64,000 nt of DNA from Acidobacteriaceae bacterium. Lineage in GTDB: Bacteria > Acidobacteriota > Terriglobia > Terriglobales > Acidobacteriaceae. A model generated the notes under the pieces. That model saw only the letters and a list, made by a program, of their open reading frames with translations. It searched no databases and was not told the DNA's origin. A program made the translations under genes and the position numbers. The first letter of the stretch is position 1. Every line of letters starts with the position of its first letter. Below, one piece after another: positions 37,259-47,029 of the stretch. The stretch covers positions 62,001 to 126,000 of the forward strand of contig JAJPKO010000053.1 in assembly GCA_021323655.1 (NCBI GenBank), in the 5' to 3' direction.

Positions 37259-39805
37259 TTATTCCATTCTGAGTGCATGCATCGGTTCAGTGTTGGCCGC
37301 ACGCCGGGCCGGGACGACAGCGGCGATAAAAGCAGCGGCCAGCAATACGACCGTGGTCGTGCACAGCACCAGAGGGTCATAGGGCTTGATGCCGAAAAGC
37401 TGGCTCGACAGTGCCCTTCCGGCAACAATCGTGGCCGGGATGCCGATCAGAAGTCCGATGCCAACCTGCAGGAACGCTCCCTTGAGCACAAGCCGGAGGA
37501 CAGCGATGCGGTCCGCGCCAAGTGCCATGCGAATCCCGATTTCGCTGGTGCGCCGCTCCACTGAGTAAGCGGTGACGCCATATAGTCCAATGGTGGCAAG
37601 TGTCAGCGCTACCAGTCCAAAGAGTGAAGTCAGTTGGGTAATCATGGCCTGCTGGTTAAAGTTGCCCTTCACCTGGTCTTCAAATGTATTAAAGTCTATG
37701 ACCGTAAGGTCAGGATTGACCTGTGCGATGGCACGGCGCACCTGCGCTTCGAGTCCGGGAACGAAGCCGCTGGTTTCAATTTCGAGAGAGTCCATTTTAG
37801 AGTGGGAGACATTCTCGAAGGTATTCATGTCGGGATCGTTGTACTTGACCCACTGATGCGCTGAAAGAAAAAACATGGGACGGATCTTTTCCGTCGGACT
37901 CCAGTATTGAGTGTCCTCCGTAACTCCGACGATCTGGAAGGTCCCTGCATGCTGCGGCCCATCAATGCCGAAGTGCTTGCCGATGGCGTCGCCGCCTTTC
38001 AGAAACTTCTTAACAAAGGTCTTATTCACCACGGCAATCGGTTGGGAGATTGCCGTATCTGATTCGGAAATGCCGCGCCCCTGAATGATTTTTGTTCCGA
38101 CGGCGTCAAAGTAGTCCGCGCTGGCCCTCACCCATGAGGCGTTGTTTTCATTGCTGCCCGGCGGCGGAGGCGCTTGCCCCTCGATATAAACTCCTGTGCC
38201 CCAGTTATTACCCTCCATCGGACTGTAGAGGGAATACGCAACCCTCTGCACGCCCGGAATAGAAGCAAGAAGATCTTGGAGCTGGCGATAGAAGGAGTCC
38301 ATCTGCTCCGGCTTGTAGCCCGCCATTTGCGGATCAATATGGACGATGTAGCGGTTCCGGGTTTCAAAACCGAAGTGTTGGTTCTGCATATTGCGTAAAC
38401 TCTGGGTAAACAGGCCAGCGGCGCAGAGCAGCACGAGCGAGATGGCTGCCTGAAACACCACCAGAGATTTTTGCGCGATCGTACTTCCCTTCGCAGTGGT
38501 GCGGTTGGCACCACGTAAGGCCTCGATTGGATTGGTATGCGCCATCATCCATGCCGGCGCCACTCCGAAGAAAGCGCCCGTGAGCAGTGAGACAACAAAG
38601 GCAAAGCCAAGTACCGGGAGCGAAGGCGTGGGATGAATGGGAACAAAGCTCTTCTGAAAGGCAAGATGCAGGATGAGCTTGGAACCGCCATAAGCTACGG
38701 CCAGTCCGGCGATACCTCCCAGAATGGCCAGCACAATGCTTTCCGTCAGTGCCTGTCGGATGAGCCTGGAACGAGGCGCTCCTAATGCCGAACGAACGGA
38801 GGTCTGCTGACGGCGGGTGGCGGTGCGCACCAGCATCAGGTTGGCGAGGTTGGCGCAGGCGATCAGCAATACAAAAGAGGAGATCCACATCAGCAGATGC
38901 AGCCCGTCTTTGTACGCATCGCGCATGCTTTGTACGCCGCTCCCTCCGGGCGTGAGGTGCAGGGTCTGCTTCGGAATAAGGGAGCGGTCGCGCTGTTCGA
39001 TCTTGCTCTGGGGGCTTAACATCCACTGGCGTAACTGCACCTGCATCTTCGCTTCGAGTGGTTTCAGGTTCGTTCCGGGCCGGATGCGGCCAATGACGTT
39101 GAGCCAGTCAAGATCAGGGCGGTCAAGCACAGCCATCACACCGTCAATCTGTGGTTCGCTGGAAAGCGGAAGCCAGAAAGCGGGCGGATCATTCGCGAGT
39201 CTGTCGCCGTAAAATCCGGGCGGTGTAACACCGATGACGGTGTACGGGAATCCATTGATCATGAAGCTTGCGCCGACAACAGAAGGGTCTTCTCCGAATT
39301 TCTGCTGCCAGGTGTGGAAGCTCATCACGACAACGGGAGCAGCGCCTTTTTGATCATCCGATGGGCGGAAGAGGCGGCCCGCGTAAGCCTGGATCCCAAA
39401 CGTATCGAATGCGTTACCTGAAACAAATTCGCTGATAAAGCTTTCAGCCGGGTGGCTGCTTCCCTGACGGCGCACGCTGATCTGATCACGCCCGGACTGA
39501 AAGGCTGCAAGATTCAGAAACTCGGGATTGTTGTCGCGAAATACTTTGTACTGGTCAAAGGAGAAAAGAGACCAGTCATCCTGCATGCCGCCATTAATGC
39601 AGCAATTCTCCTGGTCGCCAACGCGGATAAGTTCTTCCGGCTTTGCGACGGGAAGAGACTTCAGAAGGACCGCATGGACCAGGGTAAAGATGGCGGTTGT
39701 AGCGCCGATGCCGAGGGCCAGGGTGAGAATGGCGGTGACAGTAAAGCCTGGGGCTTTGCCAAACTGCCGGATGGCGTAGCGAACGTCCTCAAAAATGGCC
39801 TGCAT
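37259..39805 (-). CDS. Acidobacterial duplicated permease (ADOP family, MacB/FtsX type)
   Basis: An 848-residue membrane protein of the ADOP type, found in numbers in Acidobacteria genomes. The layout is a first helix (residues 20-45, FTVTAILTLALGIGATTAIF), a large MacB-like periplasmic domain to about residue 290, an FtsX core of three helices, a second helix plus periplasmic domain, and a second FtsX core ending VVPARRAANTEPMHALRME. FtsX/MacB permeases move or push on substrates in the envelope rather than import nutrients. No ABC ATPase is adjacent, as usual for this orphan group; a PadR-type partner gene is also absent. The substrate is not known. Confidence 0.92.
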   Translation of the reverse strand: MQAIFEDVRYAIRQFGKAPGFTVTAILTLALGIGATTAIFTLVHAVLLKSLPVAKPEELIRVGDQENCCINGGMQDDWSLFSFDQYKVFRDNNPEFLNLAAFQSGRDQISVRRQGSSHPAESFISEFVSGNAFDTFGIQAYAGRLFRPSDDQKGAAPVVVMSFHTWQQKFGEDPSVVGASFMINGFPYTVIGVTPPGFYGDRLANDPPAFWLPLSSEPQIDGVMAVLDRPDLDWLNVIGRIRPGTNLKPLEAKMQVQLRQWMLSPQSKIEQRDRSLIPKQTLHLTPGGSGVQSMRDAYKDGLHLLMWISSFVLLIACANLANLMLVRTATRRQQTSVRSALGAPRSRLIRQALTESIVLAILGGIAGLAVAYGGSKLILHLAFQKSFVPIHPTPSLPVLGFAFVVSLLTGAFFGVAPAWMMAHTNPIEALRGANRTTAKGSTIAQKSLVVFQAAISLVLLCAAGLFTQSLRNMQNQHFGFETRNRYIVHIDPQMAGYKPEQMDSFYRQLQDLLASIPGVQRVAYSLYSPMEGNNWGTGVYIEGQAPPPPGSNENNASWVRASADYFDAVGTKIIQGRGISESDTAISQPIAVVNKTFVKKFLKGGDAIGKHFGIDGPQHAGTFQIVGVTEDTQYWSPTEKIRPMFFLSAHQWVKYNDPDMNTFENVSHSKMDSLEIETSGFVPGLEAQVRRAIAQVNPDLTVIDFNTFEDQVKGNFNQQAMITQLTSLFGLVALTLATIGLYGVTAYSVERRTSEIGIRMALGADRIAVLRLVLKGAFLQVGIGLLIGIPATIVAGRALSSQLFGIKPYDPLVLCTTTVVLLAAAFIAAVVPARRAANTEPMHALRME

Positions 39806-40067
39806 GCATCTCCTTACGTGGGCGGCGGCCCATCTGTTCCAGAAAGGGGCAAAAAGAGTGGAAGGATCCCTGTTTTGTTCTCACGGTAACTATATTCGAC
39901 AGGGCCACAATTTATGCAGTTTTTATGGAGAAAGATGGGTCAGGTCTATCCGGAGCAGCGTCAGGTGTGAGTAAAATATCTCATATCCCGAAACAATCCA
40001 GCCGATAAGGTACGCAACAGCTCTGTATCCGCCTGTGTATTAGTTTCACCCTCACCTGGAGTGCAGT

Positions 40068-40934
40068 ATGAATCAGCCCCTCTCTCGCCATGTGCCATGT
40101 GCTTTTGCGATGGCATGCGTAATTCTCTTATTGTGCCTTGCTCCGTCAGGAAAGGCGCAGACCGCAGGCGCGATACCCAGCCTTCATGCTTCAGCTCCCC
40201 TGGCCGATGGCACGCCTGTTGTACGCCAGACTCCGGCCTCGGCCGTGAGTTCACCCCGGCCATTTTCGCGGTTTGCCTTTGGTGGTGACATCTCAACCCT
40301 TGGTATCCACCTTCAAACCGCAACCTATCTGACGCCGCATTTCAATCTGCGGGCAACCGGAAGCATCTTCGGTCTAACGGAAAACAATCTCTCCACCAAC
40401 GGATTTGATGTGGATGCGCATCTGCACCTGAGTTCCGCCGGAATGTCGCTGGACTACTTCCCTTTCCCCGCGCATGGCTGGCGCATTAGCCCCGGGCTGC
40501 TCTTTTACAACGGCAGCGGAGCAGAGGCGACCTTTCAGGCCCAGCCAGGCACAAGCTTTTCGCTGAATGGCTATACCTACTATTCGTCCGCCTCAGACCC
40601 GGTGCGGGGCGCCGGAAACGTAGGTCTTCATTCGACAGATCCAGCATTCACCATTACAACTGGCTGGGGCAATATGATTCCCCACCACGGCCACTTTTCC
40701 TTTCCGTTTGAAATTGGAGTGGCGTTGATTGGCGCTCCCAAGCTGAATATGGCTTTGACTTCAGGCCAGGTGTGCAATAGCAACGGACAGAACTGCGTCA
40801 ATGTCGCCACTGACCCCGACGTTCAGGCCAATCTTCAGGCCCAGATCGTGAAGTACAGGAAAGACCTGGAGCCGCTGAAGACTTATCCGATCGTGTCATT
40901 CGGAGTGGCATACACGTTTCAGCGGGCCAGATAA
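40068..40934 (+). CDS. Outer membrane beta-barrel protein of unknown function
   Basis: A 288-residue exported protein: basic start, hydrophobic helix, signal cut near residue 30 (GKAQ). The mature part has alternating beta-strand pattern with glycine-aromatic pairs (LGIHLQTATYLTPHFNLRATG, SSAGMSLDYFPF, HGWRISPGLLFYNG) and ends FGVAYTFQRAR, close to the classic C-terminal barrel strand. The pattern resembles a small barrel or autotransporter-like OMP; I cannot name a family. CTGGAG precedes the ATG. It diverges from the ADOP gene and converges on the membrane protein gene. Confidence 0.72.
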   Translation: MNQPLSRHVPCAFAMACVILLLCLAPSGKAQTAGAIPSLHASAPLADGTPVVRQTPASAVSSPRPFSRFAFGGDISTLGIHLQTATYLTPHFNLRATGSIFGLTENNLSTNGFDVDAHLHLSSAGMSLDYFPFPAHGWRISPGLLFYNGSGAEATFQAQPGTSFSLNGYTYYSSASDPVRGAGNVGLHSTDPAFTITTGWGNMIPHHGHFSFPFEIGVALIGAPKLNMALTSGQVCNSNGQNCVNVATDPDVQANLQAQIVKYRKDLEPLKTYPIVSFGVAYTFQRAR

Positions 40935-40976
40935 GCTGCATTCCAGTTGTGACGCTCCATCACCCCATCCCAACGA

Positions 40977-42104
40977 CTACCAGACCGGCGGCGGTTCCTG
41001 CAAAGGAGGCAGCGGAGGGAGTGGGGGTTCCACCATGGTCGCGACTGGCTCTTCTTCCGGAGGCTCAAGCCGGTTCCCCAGCTCCGGGTAGCGCGAGCCA
41101 AAGAAATACACGGCATACGATTCTTTCAGCACGGCCACTGTTCCGTAAATCGCAATCATTACCACAAAATAAAGAAGCAGCAGCGCCAGCGCCATGATCG
41201 CTGCGATGACGATAAATCCTACTTGCAGGGCAATTCCACCGTGCCACATGAGGTGATAGAGAAGCAGCCCCAGCAGCACTCCTCCTGACCCAAGAACAAG
41301 CAGCGCAATTCCCAAAATGATGACCAGCGCCCAGCTCAGACCGATCGAAAGTACGAAGCGCAAAAGCAGATAGCCCAGAAACGTGCCGGGGCCATCTTTC
41401 AGAAGTTCAAAGAAGCGCCGGAAAGCAGCCTCGATCGGCGCATCGTCAATGGCCATCGGAGGCAGCACAAAATCCTGCAAAACGGTATCTACAATCACCC
41501 ACAGGAATGCAAGAAGCAGCATAACTCCCATGAGCGGAAGCATGGCCGCAAACATTGGAAAAGGATTGGGGTTCGGACCCTGTACCGCCATACCGCTGAT
41601 GGTTTTCACCATGCGCACGAAGAGCGGCCCCAGGGCGATGACTGCGACCACCAGAAAGACCAGGGACGCAAGGACCATAACACAGAAATAGCGCCACGTT
41701 TGCCGGCCATATTTTGCCCATGCCCCACGCACGCTGCCCTGCTTGTAAACCACCAGATCAAACAGCGTGAAGCGTAGCCGGCATAAAAAATAGATACATC
41801 CAACCCAGACTGCAAACCCGACAAGCACAAGAATGGCGAGAATGACAATCCCGGCAACCGTGCCAATTCCAGGCTGCCATGCGGCAAAGTCCATCGTGCG
41901 CTGGTGGCGCGAGGCGGCCATGCTCGCGGCGGCCTGCGCACCCTGCGCGGGGTACGAAATCAGAACGGAGTAAAAGGTCGGCTGTGTCAGTGCGGCCACC
42001 AGAGCAATCTTCAGGAAAAATCCAAGGCGAAATGGGGCAAACAGCACCTCCCGTGTGCGGCGGAAGGCCGGGCCAATGCAGTCAGTCGGTGAAAGAATTT
42101 TCAT
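40977..42104 (-). CDS. Multi-pass membrane protein of unknown function
   Basis: A 375-residue protein with six to eight hydrophobic helices (for example residues 22-42, 80-110, 140-165, 190-215, 245-285 and 290-330). The start MKILSPTDCIGPAFRRTREVLFAPF and the cytoplasmic loop CRLRFTLFDLVVYKQGSVRGAW look like a family of uncharacterised archaeal and bacterial membrane proteins (DUF7544-like), but I cannot confirm it. The C-terminus is a proline-rich tail (PPLPPLPPLQEPPP). It diverges from the TonB receptor gene across a region with a promoter and two operators. Confidence 0.72.
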   Translation of the reverse strand: MKILSPTDCIGPAFRRTREVLFAPFRLGFFLKIALVAALTQPTFYSVLISYPAQGAQAAASMAASRHQRTMDFAAWQPGIGTVAGIVILAILVLVGFAVWVGCIYFLCRLRFTLFDLVVYKQGSVRGAWAKYGRQTWRYFCVMVLASLVFLVVAVIALGPLFVRMVKTISGMAVQGPNPNPFPMFAAMLPLMGVMLLLAFLWVIVDTVLQDFVLPPMAIDDAPIEAAFRRFFELLKDGPGTFLGYLLLRFVLSIGLSWALVIILGIALLVLGSGGVLLGLLLYHLMWHGGIALQVGFIVIAAIMALALLLLYFVVMIAIYGTVAVLKESYAVYFFGSRYPELGNRLEPPEEEPVATMVEPPLPPLPPLQEPPPVW

Positions 42105-42189
42105 TTTGCAGATGAGGGTATGGCATTCCGGGGGTGCCGGGCAATCGGGATTTTCAAGGCATGATTATGGAGCCTCCGCCCCGTGCGCA

Positions 42190-42205
42190 AAACGTCGTGA
42201 CGTTT
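42190..42205. promoter_or_regulatory. Inverted repeat AAACGTC-GT-GACGTTT (possible operator)
   Basis: A 16-bp palindrome with 7-bp perfect arms and a 2-bp centre, 75 bp upstream of the TTGACA box of the TonB receptor gene. It resembles a LacI-family half-site arrangement (AAACG at the arms). It may serve as a second operator, or for the divergent gene at 40977-42104. Confidence 0.45.
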
Positions 42206-42263
42206 ACAGCAAATTCAATTAACTGCGCGATTATAGGCAGCAGCCATATCCTACATCTGGTGC

Positions 42264-42293
42264 TTGACAGTGACCATTACTAGCAAATACATT
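42264..42293 (+). promoter_or_regulatory. Sigma-70-type promoter of the TonB receptor gene
   Basis: A perfect TTGACA (42264-42269) followed after 18 bp by TACATT (42288-42293), which matches four of six consensus bases. Transcription would start near 42300, next to the palindrome at 42304-42321 and about 90 bp ahead of the ATG. Confidence 0.5.
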
Positions 42294-42303
42294 GCGTGTG
42301 CTG

Positions 42304-42321
42304 ATTGGAAACGATTCCAAT
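42304..42321. promoter_or_regulatory. LacI-type operator, ATTGGAA-ACGA-TTCCAAT
   Basis: An 18-bp palindrome with perfect 7-bp arms and the centre AAACGATT, the classic look of LacI/GalR-family operators. It covers the expected transcription start of the TonB receptor gene, a place where bound repressor blocks initiation. No LacI-family gene is in the window. Control of a TonB receptor by a sugar-responsive LacI protein would fit uptake of glycans. Confidence 0.6.
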
Positions 42322-42393
42322 GAGCGCCTAAAACATAGCACGTTTTACCAACTGAAAGCAGCCGTACCCACTTTTCCCCCTTAGGAGGGTTTT

Positions 42394-45300
42394 ATGTTCA
42401 TTCGTTGGAGGACGCACCTGACGCTATTGCTCGCAGTAGTTTTCGGAATGTCTCCGATACTGCTGGGGCAATCTGATTCGGCATCCATCTCAGGCACAAT
42501 TACAGATTCGGCGGGGGCCGTGGTTCCCCGCGCCACCGTCACCATCCGCAATGAGGCTACCCAGGAATCACGCACAGCCACATCCAATGATGCTGGCTTC
42601 TACACCGTTTCCAGCCTGCCTCCAGGCATGTACACCATTCAAATCGAGGCCCAGGGCTTTCAAAGCTTTGTTCAACAGCATACGCATCTTGACCCCAGCA
42701 TTGGTCTGCGCGTAGATGCGGCCCTGAAAATCGGCAGCTCTTCCACAACAGTCAATGTGGTCGCCAATGCCAACGTCGTCCAGACGGAAACCGCCGCTGT
42801 GGGCCAGTTGGTCACACGACAGCAGGTGCAGGCCATCCAGCTGAATGGGCGTAACCCCATCTATCTCGCCCAAATGGAGCCGGGCGTTCGCCGCGGCAAT
42901 TCGATGTCTGCCTTTGGCTTTGGGCTGGACAATCCTTTCAACATCAACGGTTCGAATTACCGCGAAAACAGCCAAATATGGGACGGCGCCCCCATGGTGC
43001 GCAGTCGCGGCAATGGCACCAGCGTAGGCGTCGCTGACGTGGATTCGACTTCAGAGATGCAGGTCCTTACCGCCGCCTATCCGGCAGAGTATGGCCGTTC
43101 ATCCGGAGGGCTCATCCGTATTGTGCCGCGCAGTGGAAGCAGCGAATTTCATGGCGCGCTCTTTGAATACCTGCGCAATTCGTTCTTCAACGCGAACACC
43201 TGGGTACGCAAACTACCCACCAATCCTGAGAACATCCGGAACCATCCGCAGGCATTCCGCTTCAACCAGTTCGGCTGGAACTTCAGCGGTCCGGTCTACA
43301 TTCCGGGACTGCACTTCAACGAAGGGCGGAAAAAGCTGTTCTTCCTTGCCGGGCAGGAATTTCTGCGCTATCGGCATGACGACACCGTCACCCGAAAAGT
43401 GCCGACCATGCTCATGCGGACCGGAGACTTCAGCGAACTGCTGAATCCGAGCAACATTTTTTATGGGAAAGCTGTTCAGCTTGTAGATCCCAACACCGGC
43501 CAGAATTATCCTGGCAACGTCATTCCACCAAGCGAGCGCAGCGCCAATGGTCTGGGACTTCTCAATGCCTATCCTGCGCCGAACGTCAGTAACCCCAGCT
43601 ACAACTGGATAGATGCCGCCATCTACCCTGAAGACCAGCGCAAGGACACGCTGGTGGTGGACTACATCCCCGCCGATAATCATCACCTGCGTTTTTCGCT
43701 GCTGAATTACAACTACGACAGCGTCTCACCGCACTATGGCAACTTCAACCGCACTCCTCAGGTCTGGCATCGCCCCAACCAGGTTGCGGTCTTCCATTAC
43801 ACCTGGACGATCAACTCCACGACCGTAAACGATGCTTTTGTTTCCGGTAGCGCCGACCACGTTCGTATCGGCTATAACCTGTCCAAGGGACTTTACGACC
43901 GCACAAAGTACGGCATCAACTATCCGTATCTTTATCCCGCGGGCGACAAGGAAATCCCGAACAAAATCCCGACCATCAATATCGCCAACTTTGACACGCT
44001 GGATGGCGGCCCTTACCCATCGCACTCGGGTGGCGTTGTCTGGGACTTTGGCGACAGCCTGACCAAAGTGCTTGGCAAACACACTCTCAAGGTAGGGTTT
44101 CTCTATGAGCGTGAAAGCCAGAACGATTTCGACCAGATCAATGTAAGCTCCACCACCCCGGGCGCCACCAACAACCAGAACGGTTTATTTCGCTTTACTG
44201 ACACACATGGAGGAGCGCCTACTTCCAATGCCGCCGTCGCCAACGCTGCACTAGGCATGTTCGACACGTACGGCGAAATCGGAGTCCGCTCCTACACCAT
44301 TTATCTGAGCAATATGTATGAGTACTTTGCTCAGGACACCTGGCGTGTTACACCTCGCCTGGTGATCGAGTATGGCATTCGCCACAGCATCATGTTGCCG
44401 TACTACGCCAAGTGGGGAAACCAGTCCTTCTTTTCGCCCGCTGTTTATGATCCGGCCACCGCGCCCGCGGTTGATCCCAACAGCGGCTTCGTTTCCGGTT
44501 CAAACCTGATGGACGGAATTGTGATTCCCGGCAGCGGCTTCCCCAGCTCTGCCAAAGGTCACGTTCCCGACAGCATCCTGAACAACAGTTACTACAAAAC
44601 ACTCTTCCACGGCTTCGACCGCGGCTACAATCCTGTCGTCTGGACCAACATTCAGCCGCGCGTCGGTATTACGTTTTCGCTTGATCCGAAGACCGTCATT
44701 CGCGCTGGAGGAGGCCGCTTCTTTGACCGCCTCGGCGTGAGTGACACTGTCCACCTCGGCGGAAACCCCCCGTTCCAGCCCTCCGGCACAGTCAGTTTCG
44801 GCTCCGTAGACAACCCGGGCGGCATAGGAACCAACAATTACCCCATCAACATGACCTCCTACGCCTACCACTTCCCTTCTCCGGAAGCCTGGTCATGGAC
44901 GGTCACCGCCGAACACGAATTTCCTGAGATCGGCATTTTCACGTTGGGATATGTAGGTCGGCGCGGTATCCACCTGCAGCACATGGAAAATCTCAACCAG
45001 TTGCTCCCCGGCACGCTGATAGCGGACCCGGTCAAGAAGCCGGACATTCTTCGCCCGTATCAAGGGTATTCCGTCATTCAGCAACAGGTCAACGACGGCA
45101 GGTCTATCTATCACTCGCTGCAGGCCGACCTGCGGCGGCGCGTAACGCATGGCCTGATGTTTGGCATTGCGTACACGTGGTCCAAGAGCCTGGATTCTAC
45201 TTCGGACGCAGGCAACAACATTCCCAACTACTTTGACCCAATGGAGTACTGGGGACCGAGCGACTACGATACCCGTCACATCGTCGTAGCCAATTACGTC

Positions 45301-45837
45301 TGGGACCTTCCCTTCGCCACCCACGCATCCAACTGGGCCGTCCGGAATGTCTTCGGCAAATGGCAGCTCTCCGGTACATCCCAGTTCCAGAGCGGTTCGC
45401 CGTTGTCTATCTCCACTGGAGACGACTTTGCCGGCGTCGGGCCTGGTTCCGGCAATCAGCTCTGGGTCAGGACTGGGTCAGTGCAGCTGCTGAAGCAGAG
45501 CGCGCCCAACAACTCCAGGAATGCCTACTGGTTCAACAAGTGGATATTCCAGAAACCCACTGCCGGAACCTTTGCTCCGCGCGAAACCCGCAACCAGGTC
45601 TATGGTCCAGGTTTCCAGAGCTGGAACATCGCCATGCAGAAGGTGTTTCCCATCATTCCTTCACATGAGAACCACCAGCTCATCTTCCGCGGCGAAGCAT
45701 TCAACTTCACCAATCACCCCAACCTGAGCAATCCGGACACCAATCCGACCAGCAGCACCTTCGGAAAGGTGACAACCAAAGGCAACACGTATGCCTCTGA
45801 CCGTCAATTGCAGTTCAGCCTGCGTTACCAGTTCTAA
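42394..45837 (+). CDS. TonB-dependent receptor with N-terminal carboxypeptidase-regulatory domain (Oar-like)
   Basis: A 1147-residue outer membrane receptor. Signal peptide to about residue 25 (ILLGQ); residues 30-110 form a CarboxypepD-reg beta-sandwich (SISGTITDSAGAVVPRATVTI, then the TSNDAGFYTVSSLPPGMYTI pair); residues 120-230 are the plug (TAAVGQLVTRQQVQAIQLNGRN, INGSNYRENSQIWDGA); the rest is a large barrel ending in LQFSLRYQF with the final phenylalanine. These Oar-like receptors are multiplied in Acidobacteria and are thought to import glycans or oligomers. TTAGGAGGG precedes the ATG. A palindromic operator and promoter lie upstream, and a strong terminator follows, so it is a single-gene unit. 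Confidence 0.92.
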   Translation: MFIRWRTHLTLLLAVVFGMSPILLGQSDSASISGTITDSAGAVVPRATVTIRNEATQESRTATSNDAGFYTVSSLPPGMYTIQIEAQGFQSFVQQHTHLDPSIGLRVDAALKIGSSSTTVNVVANANVVQTETAAVGQLVTRQQVQAIQLNGRNPIYLAQMEPGVRRGNSMSAFGFGLDNPFNINGSNYRENSQIWDGAPMVRSRGNGTSVGVADVDSTSEMQVLTAAYPAEYGRSSGGLIRIVPRSGSSEFHGALFEYLRNSFFNANTWVRKLPTNPENIRNHPQAFRFNQFGWNFSGPVYIPGLHFNEGRKKLFFLAGQEFLRYRHDDTVTRKVPTMLMRTGDFSELLNPSNIFYGKAVQLVDPNTGQNYPGNVIPPSERSANGLGLLNAYPAPNVSNPSYNWIDAAIYPEDQRKDTLVVDYIPADNHHLRFSLLNYNYDSVSPHYGNFNRTPQVWHRPNQVAVFHYTWTINSTTVNDAFVSGSADHVRIGYNLSKGLYDRTKYGINYPYLYPAGDKEIPNKIPTINIANFDTLDGGPYPSHSGGVVWDFGDSLTKVLGKHTLKVGFLYERESQNDFDQINVSSTTPGATNNQNGLFRFTDTHGGAPTSNAAVANAALGMFDTYGEIGVRSYTIYLSNMYEYFAQDTWRVTPRLVIEYGIRHSIMLPYYAKWGNQSFFSPAVYDPATAPAVDPNSGFVSGSNLMDGIVIPGSGFPSSAKGHVPDSILNNSYYKTLFHGFDRGYNPVVWTNIQPRVGITFSLDPKTVIRAGGGRFFDRLGVSDTVHLGGNPPFQPSGTVSFGSVDNPGGIGTNNYPINMTSYAYHFPSPEAWSWTVTAEHEFPEIGIFTLGYVGRRGIHLQHMENLNQLLPGTLIADPVKKPDILRPYQGYSVIQQQVNDGRSIYHSLQADLRRRVTHGLMFGIAYTWSKSLDSTSDAGNNIPNYFDPMEYWGPSDYDTRHIVVANYVWDLPFATHASNWAVRNVFGKWQLSGTSQFQSGSPLSISTGDDFAGVGPGSGNQLWVRTGSVQLLKQSAPNNSRNAYWFNKWIFQKPTAGTFAPRETRNQVYGPGFQSWNIAMQKVFPIIPSHENHQLIFRGEAFNFTNHPNLSNPDTNPTSSTFGKVTTKGNTYASDRQLQFSLRYQF

Positions 45838-45851
45838 AAACAAACCTGTTG

Positions 45852-45890
45852 AAGGCGCGGCCGGTTAATGGCTGCGCCTTTTTTGTTTTG
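45852..45890 (+). terminator. Rho-independent terminator after the TonB receptor gene
   Basis: GGCGCGGCC (45854-45862) pairs with GGCTGCGCC (45870-45878) with one G-U pair, 7-nt loop, followed by TTTTTTGTTTT. It begins 15 bp after the stop codon: a canonical terminator. Confidence 0.9.
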
Positions 45891-45908
45891 GATTGGAATC
45901 TCTCTTGC

Positions 45909-46889
45909 TCACCACGCCGTTGCCAGATACTCACCAAACCAGTCGCGCGCATCCGTCCAATGGTCGAAGAGATGAAAGCCCGCGCGCTCCAGCATTTCGA
46001 TCACATCTTCATCATGGAACTTGTAGCTGTTTTCTGTGTGGATGGTTTCTCCCGGCTGAAAGCCGATTTCAAGATCAAGCGCAGAGATCAAAACACGCTG
46101 CGCTACCAGACTCTCAAGATGCATCTCGATACGCGAAGACTTTTCGTTCCAGATGGCGCGATGCTGGAAGTGCTGCATCTCAAAGTTTGCGCCAAGCTCC
46201 CGGTTTATGCGTACGAGGACGTTAAGATTGAAGGCGGCCGTCACCTGCGCGGCGTCATTGTAAGCCGCGAGTAGCGGGCGCTGGTCCTTCACCATGTCCA
46301 CTCCAAGCAACAGCTTGTCTCCGGGCTTTAAGGGTTCGCGAATGTCGCGTAAAATGCGCAGCGCATCGGCTGGTTCAAAGTTTCCAATGCTGGAGCCGAT
46401 GTAAAGCACGAGGCGGCGTTCGCCTCTGGTCTCCGTGTGGCCCATTCCATTCGTGTAATCGGCGACGCGCGGCGTGACAGAGACGCCTGGGATTTCTGAT
46501 TCGAGGCGATGTTTGGCTTGGGCAAGCGGGGTCTCACTCACATCAATCGGGTAGTAAGCGACCGTCTTTTGTCTGCGCACCACGGCGGCCAGCAACAGTC
46601 CGGTTTTAGTAGCGGTACCTGCACCAAGCTCAATGACCGCAAGGCGCTCACACCTTGCCGCCGCAGAGATGATCGCATCGGCATGGTCGCTCAGAATGGA
46701 CCGCTCGATGCGTGTGAGATAGTACTCCGGAAGTTCCGTAATCTGCTCAAAAAGTTCCGAGCCGCGCTCATCATAAAAGAGCCACGGGCTCAGCCGTTTG
46801 GGAAATGCTGTCAGTCCGGAATAGACCTCTGACCCCACAGGACTGTATGCAGCCGGGGTGAAATGCGGTGTTGCTGAAAGAGCGTTCAT
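45909..46889 (-). CDS. egtD: L-histidine N(alpha)-methyltransferase (ergothioneine)
   Basis: A 326-residue SAM-dependent enzyme that trimethylates histidine to hercynine. The family N-terminus is SGLTAFPKRLSPWLFYDERGSELFEQITELPEYY; the SAM site is VIELGAGTATKT; LVLYIGSSIGNFEP and LLLGVDMVKD follow. The C-terminal region ETIHTENSYKFHDEDVIEMLERAGF carries the usual histidine-binding residues. Length is normal. It follows egtB on the same strand after 140 bp, so the pair probably forms one transcript for ergothioneine. Confidence 0.95.
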   Translation of the reverse strand: MNALSATPHFTPAAYSPVGSEVYSGLTAFPKRLSPWLFYDERGSELFEQITELPEYYLTRIERSILSDHADAIISAAARCERLAVIELGAGTATKTGLLLAAVVRRQKTVAYYPIDVSETPLAQAKHRLESEIPGVSVTPRVADYTNGMGHTETRGERRLVLYIGSSIGNFEPADALRILRDIREPLKPGDKLLLGVDMVKDQRPLLAAYNDAAQVTAAFNLNVLVRINRELGANFEMQHFQHRAIWNEKSSRIEMHLESLVAQRVLISALDLEIGFQPGETIHTENSYKFHDEDVIEMLERAGFHLFDHWTDARDWFGEYLATAW

Positions 46890-47029
46890 GAATCCTCTAA
46901 ATTCGTTACTTCTGCATTAAAGGCGGGTGCCCCAAACCTCGATTTTGAGAGGTGGGTTTGCAATGCCTCTCACCGATAACTCAGCACTAAGATGCTGTTT
47001 TCTTCATCCGGATACATCGGATGCTTCTA

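Noticed and set aside
39961-40323. Minus-strand open frame overlapping the start of the outer membrane protein gene
   Set aside because: The plus-strand frame has a signal peptide and barrel pattern; this one has no support.
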